64,000 bases of DNA from Pseudomonas sp. 7P_10.2_Bac1 (GCF_025465935.1 NZ_JANLNV010000068.1:52764-116763), one strand, 5' to 3'; shown: positions 41,825-51,440, counted from the first letter of the stretch. The notes: generated from the sequence alone by a model not told the origin. Numbers and translations: made by a program.

Positions 41825-43114
41825 ATGATTCCTGAGCCTGCCAGTGCTGCACCGCCTTCGCGCCCGTTATCCCGTAATGACCTCAAAACCTTGTCGTTGT
41901 CCGCTTTAGGCGGGGCGCTGGAGTTTTACGATTTCATCATTTTTGTGTTCTTTGCCACGGTTGTCGGGAAGCTGTTTTTCCCGGCAGACATGCCCGAGTG
42001 GCTACGGCTGATGCAGACTTTCGGGATTTTTGCCGCGGGCTATCTGGCGCGGCCGTTGGGCGGCATCGTCATGGCGCACTTCGGTGACCTGCTGGGTCGC
42101 AAGAAGATGTTCACCCTGAGCATCTTTATGATGGCCGTTCCGACCCTGATCATGGGCTTGCTGCCCACGTATGAGCAGATTGGCATGCTGGCGCCGATCC
42201 TGTTGCTGCTGATGCGTGTGATCCAGGGCGCCGCCATTGGTGGTGAAGTGCCGGGCGCATGGGTCTTTGTGTCTGAGCACGTACCGCCACGGCACGTGGG
42301 TTATGCCTGCGGCACTCTGACCTGCGGCTTGACGGCCGGTATTCTGCTGGGCTCGCTGGTGGCAACCGCCATCAACTCGATTTACACCCCGGCCGAAGTG
42401 TCGGACTTCGCCTGGCGTATTCCATTCCTGTTGGGCGGTGTGTTCGGCTTGTTCGCGGTGTACCTGCGCCGCTGGCTGCACGAGACTCCGGTGTTCGCCG
42501 AGCTGCAACTGCGCAAGGCGTTGGCCGAAGAAGTGCCGCTTAAAACCGTCCTGCGTGATCACCGTGGTGCGATTGTGATCTCGATGCTGCTGACGTGGTT
42601 GCTGTCGGCCGGGATTATCGTGGTCATCCTGATGACCCCGACGGTGCTGCAAACCGTGTACGGCTTTTCGGCCACGACCTCATTGCAAGCCAACAGCCTG
42701 GCCATTGTTTTCCTGAGTTTGGGTTGTATCGCTTCGGGTGCCCTGGCTGACCGCTTTGGTGCGGGCAAAGTTTTTGTGGTGGGCTGCGCGGCGCTGTTGA
42801 TCACGTCGTGGACCTTCTATCACAGCCTGTTGCAGCACCCGGATTGGCTGTTCCCGCTGTACGCCTTGAGTGGTTTGTTTGTAGGCACTATCGGCGCAGT
42901 GCCGTATGTGATGGTTAAAGCCTTCCCGCCTGTCATACGTTTCAGCGGTTTGTCGTTCTCGTACAACCTGGCCTACGCGATTTTCGGCGGTTTGACGCCC
43001 ATGGCTGTGACTTTGCTGCTCAAAGAAAGCCAGATGGGCCCGGCTTATTACGTCGCCATCATTTCTCTGATGGGGCTGATTGTGGGCGCTTATCTGTGGA
43101 AGAAAGGCCGCTGA
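41825..43114 (+). CDS. MFS transporter, metabolite:H+ symporter (MHS) family
   Basis: 429 residues and 12 predicted membrane helices. MHS marks: LGGALEFYDFIIFVFFATVVGKLFFP in helix 1, ARPLGGIVMAHFGDLLGRKKMF (motif A between helices 2 and 3) and RVIQGAAIGGEVPGAWVFVSEH in helix 4. The family takes up organic acids, betaine or proline with protons. The substrate here cannot be told; no metabolic genes adjoin. A hairpin follows at 43157-43187, then the Pho-controlled pstS. Confidence 0.88.
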   Translation: MIPEPASAAPPSRPLSRNDLKTLSLSALGGALEFYDFIIFVFFATVVGKLFFPADMPEWLRLMQTFGIFAAGYLARPLGGIVMAHFGDLLGRKKMFTLSIFMMAVPTLIMGLLPTYEQIGMLAPILLLLMRVIQGAAIGGEVPGAWVFVSEHVPPRHVGYACGTLTCGLTAGILLGSLVATAINSIYTPAEVSDFAWRIPFLLGGVFGLFAVYLRRWLHETPVFAELQLRKALAEEVPLKTVLRDHRGAIVISMLLTWLLSAGIIVVILMTPTVLQTVYGFSATTSLQANSLAIVFLSLGCIASGALADRFGAGKVFVVGCAALLITSWTFYHSLLQHPDWLFPLYALSGLFVGTIGAVPYVMVKAFPPVIRFSGLSFSYNLAYAIFGGLTPMAVTLLLKESQMGPAYYVAIISLMGLIVGAYLWKKGR

Positions 43115-43156
43115 TCGACGCTGTCAGGCATCACGCCTTTTAGCATTCTCCCAGGG

Positions 43157-43187
43157 TGCCATCATTTGTGGCTCAATGATGGCATTT
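43157..43187 (+). terminator. Terminator of the MHS transporter gene
   Basis: TGCCATCATT and AATGATGGCA around an 8-base loop, followed by TTTCAT. Weak T-run. Confidence 0.65.
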
Positions 43188-43194
43188 CATCTAA

Positions 43195-43223
43195 TTGTCA
43201 CAATCGGTTCATAGAGTAGTCAT
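43195..43223 (+). promoter_or_regulatory. Pho box of pstS
   Basis: Three 7-mers at an exact 11-base period: TTGTCAC (43195), GGTTCAT (43206), TAGTCAT (43217), each related to the PhoB half-site CTGTCAT. A -10-like TAATAC follows at 43233-43238, at the distance where PhoB replaces the -35. Confidence 0.75.
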
Positions 43224-43279
43224 CGGGTCTACTAATACTGGCCCCCGATTCATCTAACCCGGTTTGCTAGGAGTAAGGC

Positions 43280-44266
43280 ATGAAACTGAAGCGTGTGATG
43301 GCGGCCCTGACTTTTGTCGCCGCGGGTGTTGCGGCTGCTAACGCAGTTGCGACGGGTGTAGATCCGAGTATTGCGGCTTACACCAAGACCACCGGTGTGT
43401 CTGGCAACCTGTCCAGCGTTGGTTCCGATACCCTGGCGAACCTGATGACATTGTGGGCTGAGGCTTACAAGAAAGAATATCCAAACGTCAACATCCAGAT
43501 TCAGGCCGCTGGCTCTGCCACCGCGCCACCTGCGCTGACTGAAGGTACCTCTAACCTGGGCCCGATGAGCCGCAAAATGAAGGACACCGAACTGGCTGCT
43601 TTCGAGCAGAAGTACGGCTACAAGCCCACCGCAGTGCCGGTGGCTGTGGATGCCCTGGCGGTGTTCGTGCACAAGGACAACCCCATCCAGCACCTGACCA
43701 TGGAACAAGTGGACGCGATTTTCTCGTCGACTCGTCTGTGCGGCGCTAAAGATGACGTGAAAACCTGGGGCGACCTGGGCGTCAAAGGCGACCTGGCCAA
43801 CAAGCCAGTTCAGCTGTTTGGCCGTAACTCGGTGTCCGGCACGTATGGCTACTTCAAAGAAGAAGCCCTGTGCAAAGGTGACTACAAGCCTAACGTGAAC
43901 GAGCAACCTGGCTCGGCGTCGGTTGTGCAGTCCATCAGCTCCTCGCTGAACGGCATCGGTTACTCAGGCATTGGTTACAAAACCGCCAGCGTGAAGACCG
44001 TGGCACTGGCCAAGAAAGGCAGCACTGACTTCATCGAAGACACCGAAGAGAACGCTCTGAACGGCAAATATCCGCTGTCGCGTTTCCTTTACGTGTACGT
44101 GAACAAGGCGCCTAACAAGCCGCTGAACCCGCTGGAAGCCGAGTTCATCAAGCTGGTGCTGTCCAAGCAAGGTCAGGAAGTGGTCGTGAAAGACGGCTAC
44201 ATCCCACTGCCCGCTAAAGTGGCTGCAAAAGCCTTGGCTGACCTGGGTCTCAAAGAAGGCAATTAA
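43280..44266 (+). CDS. pstS: Phosphate ABC transporter substrate-binding protein
   Basis: Periplasmic phosphate receptor, 328 residues with a signal peptide (cleavage near NAVA, residue 25). Phosphate-binding marks: [55 protein letters not shown] and [16 protein letters not shown]. The size and SRKMKD form match the type common in Pseudomonas rather than E. coli PstS. Controlled by the Pho box upstream. It is 197 bases from pstC, which has its own Pho box. Confidence 0.93.
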   Translation: MKLKRVMAALTFVAAGVAAANAVATGVDPSIAAYTKTTGVSGNLSSVGSDTLANLMTLWAEAYKKEYPNVNIQIQAAGSATAPPALTEGTSNLGPMSRKMKDTELAAFEQKYGYKPTAVPVAVDALAVFVHKDNPIQHLTMEQVDAIFSSTRLCGAKDDVKTWGDLGVKGDLANKPVQLFGRNSVSGTYGYFKEEALCKGDYKPNVNEQPGSASVVQSISSSLNGIGYSGIGYKTASVKTVALAKKGSTDFIEDTEENALNGKYPLSRFLYVYVNKAPNKPLNPLEAEFIKLVLSKQGQEVVVKDGYIPLPAKVAAKALADLGLKEGN

Positions 44267-44338
44267 GCCTTCTGCTATGCAGCAGGCCGCGATGGGGGTA
44301 CGGTGCAAGCCGTTGCCTTGAAGTCTTCAGAGACTCAT

Positions 44339-44361
44339 CGTAGCCTGCGGTAGCGACTACA
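44339..44361. repeat. REP-like element, family B
   Basis: CGTAGCCTGCGGTAGCGACT then ACA, in the pstS-pstC gap. It may stabilise the pstS message. Confidence 0.5.
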
Positions 44362-44412
44362 GGTTTCGCCGCATTTTGTTCCGCTGCCAGGTCCGCTGGT
44401 CAGCGGTTTTTT

Positions 44413-44441
44413 GCGTCACTGATTTGTCATCTTTTTGTCAT
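44413..44441 (+). promoter_or_regulatory. Pho box of pstC
   Basis: GCGTCAC (44413), TTGTCAT (44424), TTGTCAT (44435), again at 11-base period and closer to consensus than the pstS box. A -10-like TAGGGT lies at 44452-44457, which places the transcript start at about 44464, the pstC ATG itself. Confidence 0.75.
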
Positions 44442-44463
44442 ACAGGCCCGCTAGGGTGTGCGC

Positions 44464-46749
44464 ATGAATGATCTGGCCAATTCTCGAATGACTCCAACCT
44501 CCGATCCCAAGCGCATTGATTTCAATACGCCTGAACTCAAACGCAAGCGTCGTATCCGTGCGCTCAAAGATCATCTGACCCGTTGGTATGTCTTTATTGG
44601 CGGCCTTGCTGTGCTCGGCGCCATCACGCTGATTTTCTTCTTCCTGGCTTATGTGGTGTACCCGCTGTTTCAGGGGGCAGATCTCACGCCTAAACCCGCG
44701 ATAACCCCGGTGTGGATGCAGGACGCCGGCAAGCCATTGATGATCTCGGTAGAAGAGCAGAATCAGGTTGGCATGCGCGTGTCCGATACGGGGCTGGTGC
44801 TGTTTTTCAGCGTCAAAGATGGCAGTGAACTGTCGCGAATTAACCTGCCCCTGCCGGCTGACACGCATGTGACCTCGCTCGGTGAAGATCAGCCGGGCAG
44901 CCCGGTGGTGGTGTTGGGATTGTCGAATGGGCAGGTGCTGGTGTTCCGCCACACTTATAAAGTCAGCTATCCGGATGGCAAAAAGACCATCAACCCGGCA
45001 ATTGAATACCCGTATGGCAACACGCCTATCACGCTTGACCCGCAAGGTCGCGCGCTGGAGCACGTAAATCTCAACGTCAGTGATTCAACCCTCGTTCTGG
45101 CCGGTTCGACGGGTTCGCAATTGAACGTCATGTCGCTGACCAGCGAAGAGAACATGATGACTGGCGAGGTTACCCAGTCAGAGAGCCGCATCGACCTCCC
45201 GCAGATGACCGAGAAGGTCAAGGCGCTGTATGTCGACCCACGCCAGCAATGGCTGTATGTGGTCAACGGTCGCGCCCAGGCGGACGTGTTCAGCTTGCGC
45301 GACAAGAGCCTGAACGGTCGTTACAAATTGCTTGAAAATGCCAACACCGAAATCACCGCCAGCACGCAATTGGTGGGCGGGATCTCGCTGATTTTCGGTG
45401 ATTCGAGCGGCGGTTTGAGCCAGTGGTTCATGGCGCGTGATCCGGACGGTGAACTGCGTTTCAAACACATCCGCAGCTTCCAGATGGGCAAGTCACCGAT
45501 TGTTGAAATTACCGCCGAGCAGCGCCGCAAGGGCTTCCTCGCCCTGGATGCTGCCGGTGAGATTGGCGTATTCCACAGCACGGCGCACCGCACCCTGCTG
45601 GTGGAAAAGGTCGCTGAAGGCCCCGGCATCATGGCGCTGTCGCCACGGGCCAACCGCATCATCGTCGAGGAGGGCGGCAAGTTGTTCCCGCTGTTCCTGA
45701 AGAACCCGCACCCGGAAGTGTCCTGGAGCGCGCTGTGGAGCAAGGTCTGGTACGAAAACTACGACGCGCCTAAATACGTGTGGCAGTCGACAGCGGCCAA
45801 CACCGACTTCGAGCCGAAGATGAGCCTCGCGCCATTGACCTTCGGTACGTTGAAGGCGGCCTTCTACGCGATGTTGCTGGCGGCGCCGCTGGCTGTAGCG
45901 GCGGCGATCTATACGGCCTATTTCATGGCCCCAAGCCTGCGCCGCAAGGTCAAGCCGGTGATTGAGTTGATGGAAGCCATGCCCACGGTAATTCTGGGCT
46001 TCTTCGCCGGTCTGTTTCTGGCGCCGTATGTCGAAGGTCATCTGCCGGGTATTTTCAGCCTGTTGGTGCTGATGCCGGTTGGCATTCTGCTGGCGGGCTT
46101 TACTTGGAGCCGCCTGCCGGAATCCATTCGCCTGCGTGTACCGGATGGCTGGGAAACGGTGATTCTGGTGCCTGTGGTGCTGCTGGTGTGCGGGATTTCG
46201 CTGTATATCAGCCCCTACATGGAAGCTTGGCTTTTCGGCGGCGACATGCGCTTGTGGATCTCCCATGACCTGGGTATCACCTACGACCAGCGCAACGCCT
46301 TGGTGGTGGGGTTGGCGATGGGCTTCGCGGTCATCCCGAACATCTACTCGATTGCCGAAGATGCGGTGTTCAGCGTGCCGCGAGGCCTGACTCTGGGTTC
46401 GCTGGCACTGGGTGCCACGCCGTGGCAAACCATGACCCGTGTGGTCATCCTGACCGCCAGCCCGGGCATCTTCTCGGCGCTGATGATCGGTATGGGCCGT
46501 GCGGTGGGCGAAACCATGATTGTGTTGATGGCCACGGGCAACACCCCGGTCATGGAATTGAACCTGTTCGAAGGCTTGCGCACCTTGGCGGCGAACGTGG
46601 CGGTGGAAATGCCGGAGTCGGAGGTGGGCGGTAGTCATTACCGCGTGTTGTTCCTCTCGGCATTGGTACTGCTGTTGTTCACTTTCATCATGAACACCCT
46701 CGCCGAGCTGATCCGTCAGCGTCTGCGCAAGAAATATTCGTCGCTTTAA
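44464..46749 (+). CDS. pstC: Phosphate ABC transporter permease PstC, long form
   Basis: 761 residues, more than twice E. coli PstC. One membrane helix near residues 40-65, then a soluble domain of about 400 residues with beta-propeller-like repeats (periplasmic by topology), then the six-helix permease domain from about 455 (TFGTLKAAFYAMLLAAPLAVAAAIYTAYFMAP, with the EAMPTVILGF and VGRAVGETM-like coupling loop). This long form is usual in Pseudomonas. Start: ATG 44464, two codons inside a GTG. It forms an operon with pstA (16-base gap), pstB and phoU. Confidence 0.92.
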   Translation: MNDLANSRMTPTSDPKRIDFNTPELKRKRRIRALKDHLTRWYVFIGGLAVLGAITLIFFFLAYVVYPLFQGADLTPKPAITPVWMQDAGKPLMISVEEQNQVGMRVSDTGLVLFFSVKDGSELSRINLPLPADTHVTSLGEDQPGSPVVVLGLSNGQVLVFRHTYKVSYPDGKKTINPAIEYPYGNTPITLDPQGRALEHVNLNVSDSTLVLAGSTGSQLNVMSLTSEENMMTGEVTQSESRIDLPQMTEKVKALYVDPRQQWLYVVNGRAQADVFSLRDKSLNGRYKLLENANTEITASTQLVGGISLIFGDSSGGLSQWFMARDPDGELRFKHIRSFQMGKSPIVEITAEQRRKGFLALDAAGEIGVFHSTAHRTLLVEKVAEGPGIMALSPRANRIIVEEGGKLFPLFLKNPHPEVSWSALWSKVWYENYDAPKYVWQSTAANTDFEPKMSLAPLTFGTLKAAFYAMLLAAPLAVAAAIYTAYFMAPSLRRKVKPVIELMEAMPTVILGFFAGLFLAPYVEGHLPGIFSLLVLMPVGILLAGFTWSRLPESIRLRVPDGWETVILVPVVLLVCGISLYISPYMEAWLFGGDMRLWISHDLGITYDQRNALVVGLAMGFAVIPNIYSIAEDAVFSVPRGLTLGSLALGATPWQTMTRVVILTASPGIFSALMIGMGRAVGETMIVLMATGNTPVMELNLFEGLRTLAANVAVEMPESEVGGSHYRVLFLSALVLLLFTFIMNTLAELIRQRLRKKYSSL

Positions 46750-46764
46750 GGAAGGCAGAAGTCT

Positions 46765-48435
46765 GTGAAACAGAACTCCCTCAAAAGCTGGTTCAAGAGC
46801 GGTGCTCCCGGCGTCTGGATCAGCGGTGGTGCCGTGACCATCGCGGTCATCATGACCATCGGTTTGTTGTCGGTGATCGCTGTGCGCGGCCTGGGCCACT
46901 TTTGGCCTGCGGACCTGATCCACGCGCAATACAACGTGCCAGGCAGCGCAGATCACCTGGTGATCGGCGAAGTGGTGCAAAAAGAAGAAGTCCCGCGTGA
47001 GCGCCTCAAAAGCGCTGGCTTACCGGTGCCCGATCAAGGGCCGGAGTTCATGACCCGCGAGCTGATCAAAGTGGGTAACCGTGACCTCAACGGCAATGAC
47101 TTTACCTGGGTGGTGGGTGAGTGGTTGAACGGTGAGACCACGCCTGTAGAGCTGATGGCCATTGAGCGTCGCGAGTGGGGTAACTTCTACGGCTACCTGG
47201 TTAACGTCAAAGAAAACGGCCAAGTGGTGGCCGAAGGCGCGGCGGCCTGGCCCGAGTTGAAGGCTCGCGTTAAACGAGTTAACGACCTGGCGGCGCAACT
47301 CAGCCAGTTGGAAAAGAAGGACATTGGCGCCATCAACGCGGGCCTTGAGCGTATTCGTTTGCACGGTCGCAAGCTGGAGTTGGCGGGCAAGCTGGATGCC
47401 GCTGCACAAGCGGACATGGACGCCGGGCGCGCCGAGTTGAATGCGCGTTACAAAGCCATCGAGGAGCGTTTGGCTGACTTGCATACCCAGTTCAACCGCG
47501 ACAGCCTCACGGCCCGTGATGCCAACGGCAAAGAGCTGGAAATCAACATCGGCAAAGTGGTCAAGGTGTATCAGCCCAACGCCATGAACAGCTGGCAGAA
47601 GCTGGCCATGTACTTCAGCAACATCTGGGAGTTCCTGAGCCAGGACCCGCGTGAAGCCAACACCGAAGGCGGAATCTTCCCGGCTATTTTCGGCACCGTG
47701 ATGATGACCCTGATCATGGCCGTGATCGTGACCCCGTTTGGCGTACTTGCGGCGGTGTACCTGCGTGAATACGCCAAGCAAAACACCCTGACCCGTGTCA
47801 TCCGTATCGCAGTGAACAACCTCGCGGGTGTACCGGCCATTGTGTACGGCGTGTTTGGCCTGGGCTTCTTTGTGTATGTGCTGGGCGGTTCGGTGGACCG
47901 CTTGTTCTTCGCCGAAGCCTTGCCGGCGCCGACGTTCGGTACGCCGGGCTTGCTGTGGGCCTCGTTGACCCTGGCACTGTTGGCGGTACCGGTGGTGATT
48001 GTGGCCACTGAAGAAGGGCTGGCACGTATCCCGCGTACCCTGCGTGAAGGTTCGCTGGCGTTGGGCGCGACCAAGGCCGAGACGCTGTGGAAGATCGTCT
48101 TGCCGATGGCCAGCCCAGCCATGATGACCGGCCTGATCCTGGCCGTGGCCCGCGCCGCGGGTGAGGTGGCGCCGCTGATGCTGGTGGGCGTGGTCAAGTT
48201 GGCGCCTTCGCTGCCGCTCGATGGCAACTATCCTTACCTGCACCTTGACCAGAAGATCATGCACCTGGGCTTCCACATCTATGACGTGGGCTTCCAGAGC
48301 CCCAACGTTGAAGCTGCCCGTCCGCTGGTCTACGCCACTGCGCTGCTGCTGGTACTGGTGATCGCGATCCTCAACCTGTCGGCGGTGTGGATCCGTAACC
48401 ACCTGCGTGAGAAGTACAAGGCGCTGGATAGCTGA
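46765..48435 (+). CDS. pstA: Phosphate ABC transporter permease PstA, long form
   Basis: 556 residues, GTG start with AAGGAAGG upstream. One N-terminal helix (about 20-45), a periplasmic insertion of about 260 residues containing a coiled-coil (VKRVNDLAAQLSQLEKKDIGAINAG...), then the permease domain (IFGTVMMTLIMAVIVTPFGVLAAVYLREYA, NNLAGVPAIVYGVFGLGFFV, LREGSLALGATKAETLW coupling helix). E. coli PstA has about 296 residues and no such insertion. It pairs with PstC. A trimmed REP follows before pstB. Confidence 0.92.
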   Translation: MKQNSLKSWFKSGAPGVWISGGAVTIAVIMTIGLLSVIAVRGLGHFWPADLIHAQYNVPGSADHLVIGEVVQKEEVPRERLKSAGLPVPDQGPEFMTRELIKVGNRDLNGNDFTWVVGEWLNGETTPVELMAIERREWGNFYGYLVNVKENGQVVAEGAAAWPELKARVKRVNDLAAQLSQLEKKDIGAINAGLERIRLHGRKLELAGKLDAAAQADMDAGRAELNARYKAIEERLADLHTQFNRDSLTARDANGKELEINIGKVVKVYQPNAMNSWQKLAMYFSNIWEFLSQDPREANTEGGIFPAIFGTVMMTLIMAVIVTPFGVLAAVYLREYAKQNTLTRVIRIAVNNLAGVPAIVYGVFGLGFFVYVLGGSVDRLFFAEALPAPTFGTPGLLWASLTLALLAVPVVIVATEEGLARIPRTLREGSLALGATKAETLWKIVLPMASPAMMTGLILAVARAAGEVAPLMLVGVVKLAPSLPLDGNYPYLHLDQKIMHLGFHIYDVGFQSPNVEAARPLVYATALLLVLVIAILNLSAVWIRNHLREKYKALDS

Positions 48436-48456
48436 TTGATTCACAACCTGTCGGGG

Positions 48457-48511
48457 CTTGCTCGCGATCATTTAAACGATCAAAAGATCGCGAGGCGAGC
48501 TCGCTCCTACA
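48457..48511. repeat. Trimmed REP-type palindrome, family A
   Basis: GCTTGCTCGCGATC...GATCGCGAGGCGAGCTCG, ending CTCCTACA; the outer left arm is lost. It lies between pstA and pstB inside the operon. Confidence 0.75.
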
Positions 48512-48564
48512 GGTGAAACCTCGGTCATCGTGATCGAACGAATATTTAGCGTATGGAGCAACCC

Positions 48565-49398
48565 ATGCAGCATGATTCCTCAACCCACGGCATTAACATG
48601 TCGGCCTTGGGTCGCAGCAAACAGAGCCGAAGTCTGGCGAACGAAACCGTCGCCATTGAAGTGCCGGGCCTGAATCTGTATTACGGCGACAAACAAGCCC
48701 TGTACGACGTCAGTCTGAATATTCCGAAACAGCGCGTTACCGCGTTTATCGGTCCGTCTGGCTGCGGCAAATCGACGTTGCTGCGTACCTTCAACCGCAT
48801 GAATGATCTGGTTGACGGTTGCCGCGTTGAAGGCGAGATCAACCTGTACGGCCACAATATCTATCGCAAGGGCGAAGACGTGGCCGAGCTGCGTCGTCGT
48901 GTGGGCATGGTGTTTCAGAAGCCCAACCCGTTCCCCAAGACCATCTACGAAAACGTGGTCTACGGTCTGCGCATTCAGGGCATCAACAAAAAGCGCGTGC
49001 TGGACGAAGCGGTTGAGTGGGCACTCAAAGGCGCGGCGTTGTGGGACGAGGTCAAAGACCGTCTGCACGACTCGGCCTTGGGCTTGTCCGGTGGTCAGCA
49101 ACAGCGTTTGGTGATTGCCCGTACCATCGCCGTTGAACCGGAAGTCTTGCTGCTCGATGAGCCGTGCTCGGCACTCGATCCGATTTCGACGCTGAAAGTC
49201 GAAGAGCTGATCTACGAACTCAAGTCCAAGTTCACCATCGTCATCGTGACCCACAACATGCAACAGGCAGCCCGGGTTTCGGATTACACCGCGTTCATGT
49301 ACATGGGCAAAATGGTGGAATACGGCGACACCGATACCCTGTTCACCAACCCGGCCAAAAAACAGACCGAAGACTACATTACCGGAAGGTATGGTTAG
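48565..49398 (+). CDS. pstB: Phosphate ABC transporter ATPase PstB
   Basis: 277-residue ATP-binding subunit. Walker [11 protein letters not shown]-loop [19 protein letters not shown] signature [16 protein letters not shown], Walker [15 protein letters not shown] and the H-loop His in VTHNMQQAA. The start is MQHDSS with GGAG upstream; an ATG four codons earlier is less likely. With PstC and PstA it drives phosphate uptake, and with PhoU it signals to the PhoR kinase. Confidence 0.95.
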   Translation: MQHDSSTHGINMSALGRSKQSRSLANETVAIEVPGLNLYYGDKQALYDVSLNIPKQRVTAFIGPSGCGKSTLLRTFNRMNDLVDGCRVEGEINLYGHNIYRKGEDVAELRRRVGMVFQKPNPFPKTIYENVVYGLRIQGINKKRVLDEAVEWALKGAALWDEVKDRLHDSALGLSGGQQQRLVIARTIAVEPEVLLLDEPCSALDPISTLKVEELIYELKSKFTIVIVTHNMQQAARVSDYTAFMYMGKMVEYGDTDTLFTNPAKKQTEDYITGRYG

Positions 49399-49509
49399 TA
49401 GCGGCGGCAAGCTTTTAGCTTCAAGCGGCAAGTTAAAGCAGCTTGGTGGAATGACATAGATAGCTTGCGGCTTATGGCTTGCAGCTCACAGCTTTTGCGG
49501 AGCAAACCC
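49399..49509. repeat. AGCTT-rich degenerate repeat between pstB and phoU
   Basis: Several copies of AAGC/AGCTT/GGCTT in both orientations (for example AGCTTTTAGCTTCAAGC and TAGCTTGCGGCTTATGGC). It looks like eroded REP-type sequence that can form hairpins. No gene. Confidence 0.5.
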
Positions 49510-50262
49510 ATGATTTCAAAAGATGGCCTCACCCATCATATTTCCGCGCAGTTCAACGCGGAACTCGAAGAAGTACGTAGCCATTTGCTGGCCATGGGGG
49601 GGCTGGTCGAGAAACAGGTCAATGACGCGGTCACGGCGTTGATCGAGGCTGATTCCGGGTTGGCTCAGCAGGTGCGTGAGATCGACGAACAGATCAATCA
49701 AATGGAACGCAACATCGACGAAGAGTGTTTGCGCATCCTGGCCCGTCGCCAACCCGCGGCCTCTGATTTGCGCTTGATTATCAGCATCTCCAAGTCGGTG
49801 ATCGATCTGGAACGCATCGGTGACGAGGCGACCAAGATCGCGCGTCGGGCGATTCAGTTATGTGAAGAAGGCGAGGCGCCACGCGGCTACGTCGAGGTCC
49901 GCCACATCGGCGACCAGGTGCGCAACATGGTGCGTGATGCACTGGACGCTTTTGCGCGTTTCGATGCTGACCTGGCGTTGTCGGTGGCGCAGTACGACAA
50001 GACCATCGACCGCGAGTACAAAACCGCCTTGCGTGAACTGGCCACCTACATGATGGAAGACCCGCGCTCAATTACCCGCGTGCTCAGCATTATCTGGGTG
50101 TTGCGTTCGCTGGAGCGCATCGGCGACCACGCGCGCAATATCTCGGAGCTGGTGATTTACCTCGTACGAGGCACCGACGTGCGCCACATGGGGCTCAAGC
50201 GTATGCGTGAAGAAGTTGAAGGCACCAAGGCTAATGTTGAGTCGCAAGCAGACGATAACTAA
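49510..50262 (+). CDS. phoU: Phosphate signalling protein PhoU
   Basis: 250 residues, two repeats of a three-helix PhoU domain, each with the metal-binding E/DxxxD pattern (LERIGDEATKIARR and LERIGDHARNISE). Couples the PstB transporter to PhoR and keeps the Pho regulon off when phosphate is plentiful. The start MISKDGLTHH has GGAG upstream; the frame is open 15 more codons into the repeat spacer. A strong terminator follows, so it closes the pst operon. Confidence 0.94.
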   Translation: MISKDGLTHHISAQFNAELEEVRSHLLAMGGLVEKQVNDAVTALIEADSGLAQQVREIDEQINQMERNIDEECLRILARRQPAASDLRLIISISKSVIDLERIGDEATKIARRAIQLCEEGEAPRGYVEVRHIGDQVRNMVRDALDAFARFDADLALSVAQYDKTIDREYKTALRELATYMMEDPRSITRVLSIIWVLRSLERIGDHARNISELVIYLVRGTDVRHMGLKRMREEVEGTKANVESQADDN

Positions 50263-50280
50263 GACTGCCCGAGACAAAAA

Positions 50281-50307
50281 ACGCCCGGCTCATTGCCGGG
50301 CGTTTTT
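50281..50307 (+). terminator. Terminator of the pst-phoU operon
   Basis: ACGCCCGGC-TCATT-GCCGGGCGT followed by TTTTT. Confidence 0.93.
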
Positions 50308-50425
50308 GTTTGTGGCGTTTATAGTTAAGGCGCTTGGTGAACTGTAAAAGGGGCGAGGCGCTGATCGGTCTTGGCAAATGGCCACTATTTGGCGCAGGGT
50401 TGTCAGGATTCTAAAGGAGCAGTCG

Positions 50426-51301
50426 ATGAGCAAGGTCAGTGTGTTAGTGGTGGATGACGCGTCGTTTATCCGCGATCTGGTTAAAAACTGCCTGCGTAAC
50501 TATTTCCCCGGTATCCGGATTGAAGACGCCGTCAACGGCCGTAAAGCCCAGGCGCTGCTGGCCCGTGAGGCGTTTGACCTGGTGCTGTGCGATTGGGAAA
50601 TGCCGGAAATGTCCGGTCTTGAGCTGCTGACGTGGTGCCGTGAGCAGGACCGCTTGAAAACCCTCCCCTTCATCATGGTGACCAGCCGTGGTGATAAAGA
50701 GAACGTGGTGCAGGCGATTCAGGCCGGTGTGTCGGACTTTGTCAGCAAGCCGTTCACCAATGAGCAATTGCTGACCAAGGTGAAAAAGGCCTTCACCAAG
50801 GCCGGTTTGCTGAATGCGGTCATGGCCAGCGCCCCGGTGCGCGCCAGCACGGGCTTGGTCAATGATTCGCTCAACGCGTTGACCGGTGGCAAGGCGCAGG
50901 TGGTCACGCCGACTGCCGCGAGCCGACAGGCACCGGTGGCCCCGCAGGTTGGCCAGACACCGACGGGGCGCAGCCAAGGGCAACTGCGCTTGCCGACAGG
51001 TATTCAGCCCTGCGTGATCAAAGCGCTGAGCCTCAAGGAGGCGCTGGTGGTGGTGCGTCGTAGTGAAGAGCTGCCGCAGATCCTGGCCAGTGCGGTATTG
51101 GACCTTGAACAAGGCGAGCGGGCCGAAGTGGCGCGTTTGAATGGCTACTTGCACGCCATTGTCGCGTACGAACCCAAGCCGGACAGCGACTGGTTGCAGC
51201 TGACCTTCCGCTTTGTGGATCAGGATGCCGAGAAAATGAACTACCTGTCGCGGCTGATCGCCCACGGCACGGCGCAGAAGCAGTTTGTGCCGGGGGCATA
51301 G
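50426..51301 (+). CDS. Response regulator receiver protein with uncharacterised C-domain
   Basis: 291 residues from the ATG preceded by AAAGGAG. Receiver domain 1-125 with acidic pair D10/D11, phosphoacceptor D56 in CDWEMPEMSG and K108 in SKPF. A Pro/Gln/Ala linker (about 150-190) joins a C-terminal part (190-291) that may be a degenerate PilZ-like domain; the RxxxR and D/NxSxxG motifs needed for c-di-GMP binding are not seen, so this is a guess. It lies 160 bases after phoU and has no kinase beside it; its own promoter seems likely. Confidence 0.86.
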   Translation: MSKVSVLVVDDASFIRDLVKNCLRNYFPGIRIEDAVNGRKAQALLAREAFDLVLCDWEMPEMSGLELLTWCREQDRLKTLPFIMVTSRGDKENVVQAIQAGVSDFVSKPFTNEQLLTKVKKAFTKAGLLNAVMASAPVRASTGLVNDSLNALTGGKAQVVTPTAASRQAPVAPQVGQTPTGRSQGQLRLPTGIQPCVIKALSLKEALVVVRRSEELPQILASAVLDLEQGERAEVARLNGYLHAIVAYEPKPDSDWLQLTFRFVDQDAEKMNYLSRLIAHGTAQKQFVPGA

Positions 51302-51440
51302 CGCTGGGGGACGGCGTGCTTAATGGTCCCGAGCTGCTCACGCTGGTTGATCACGGCAGGCTCACGGCGTAAGGCCGGAACCTTAAGTGGCGGTTGCCGC
51401 AGCAACGGATATGTACATAAAAGCTTCTCTAATCAAGAGC

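Noticed and set aside
45493..48471. Two long minus-strand frames opposite pstC and pstA
   Set aside because: Antisense shadows; the pst genes have clear motifs and order.
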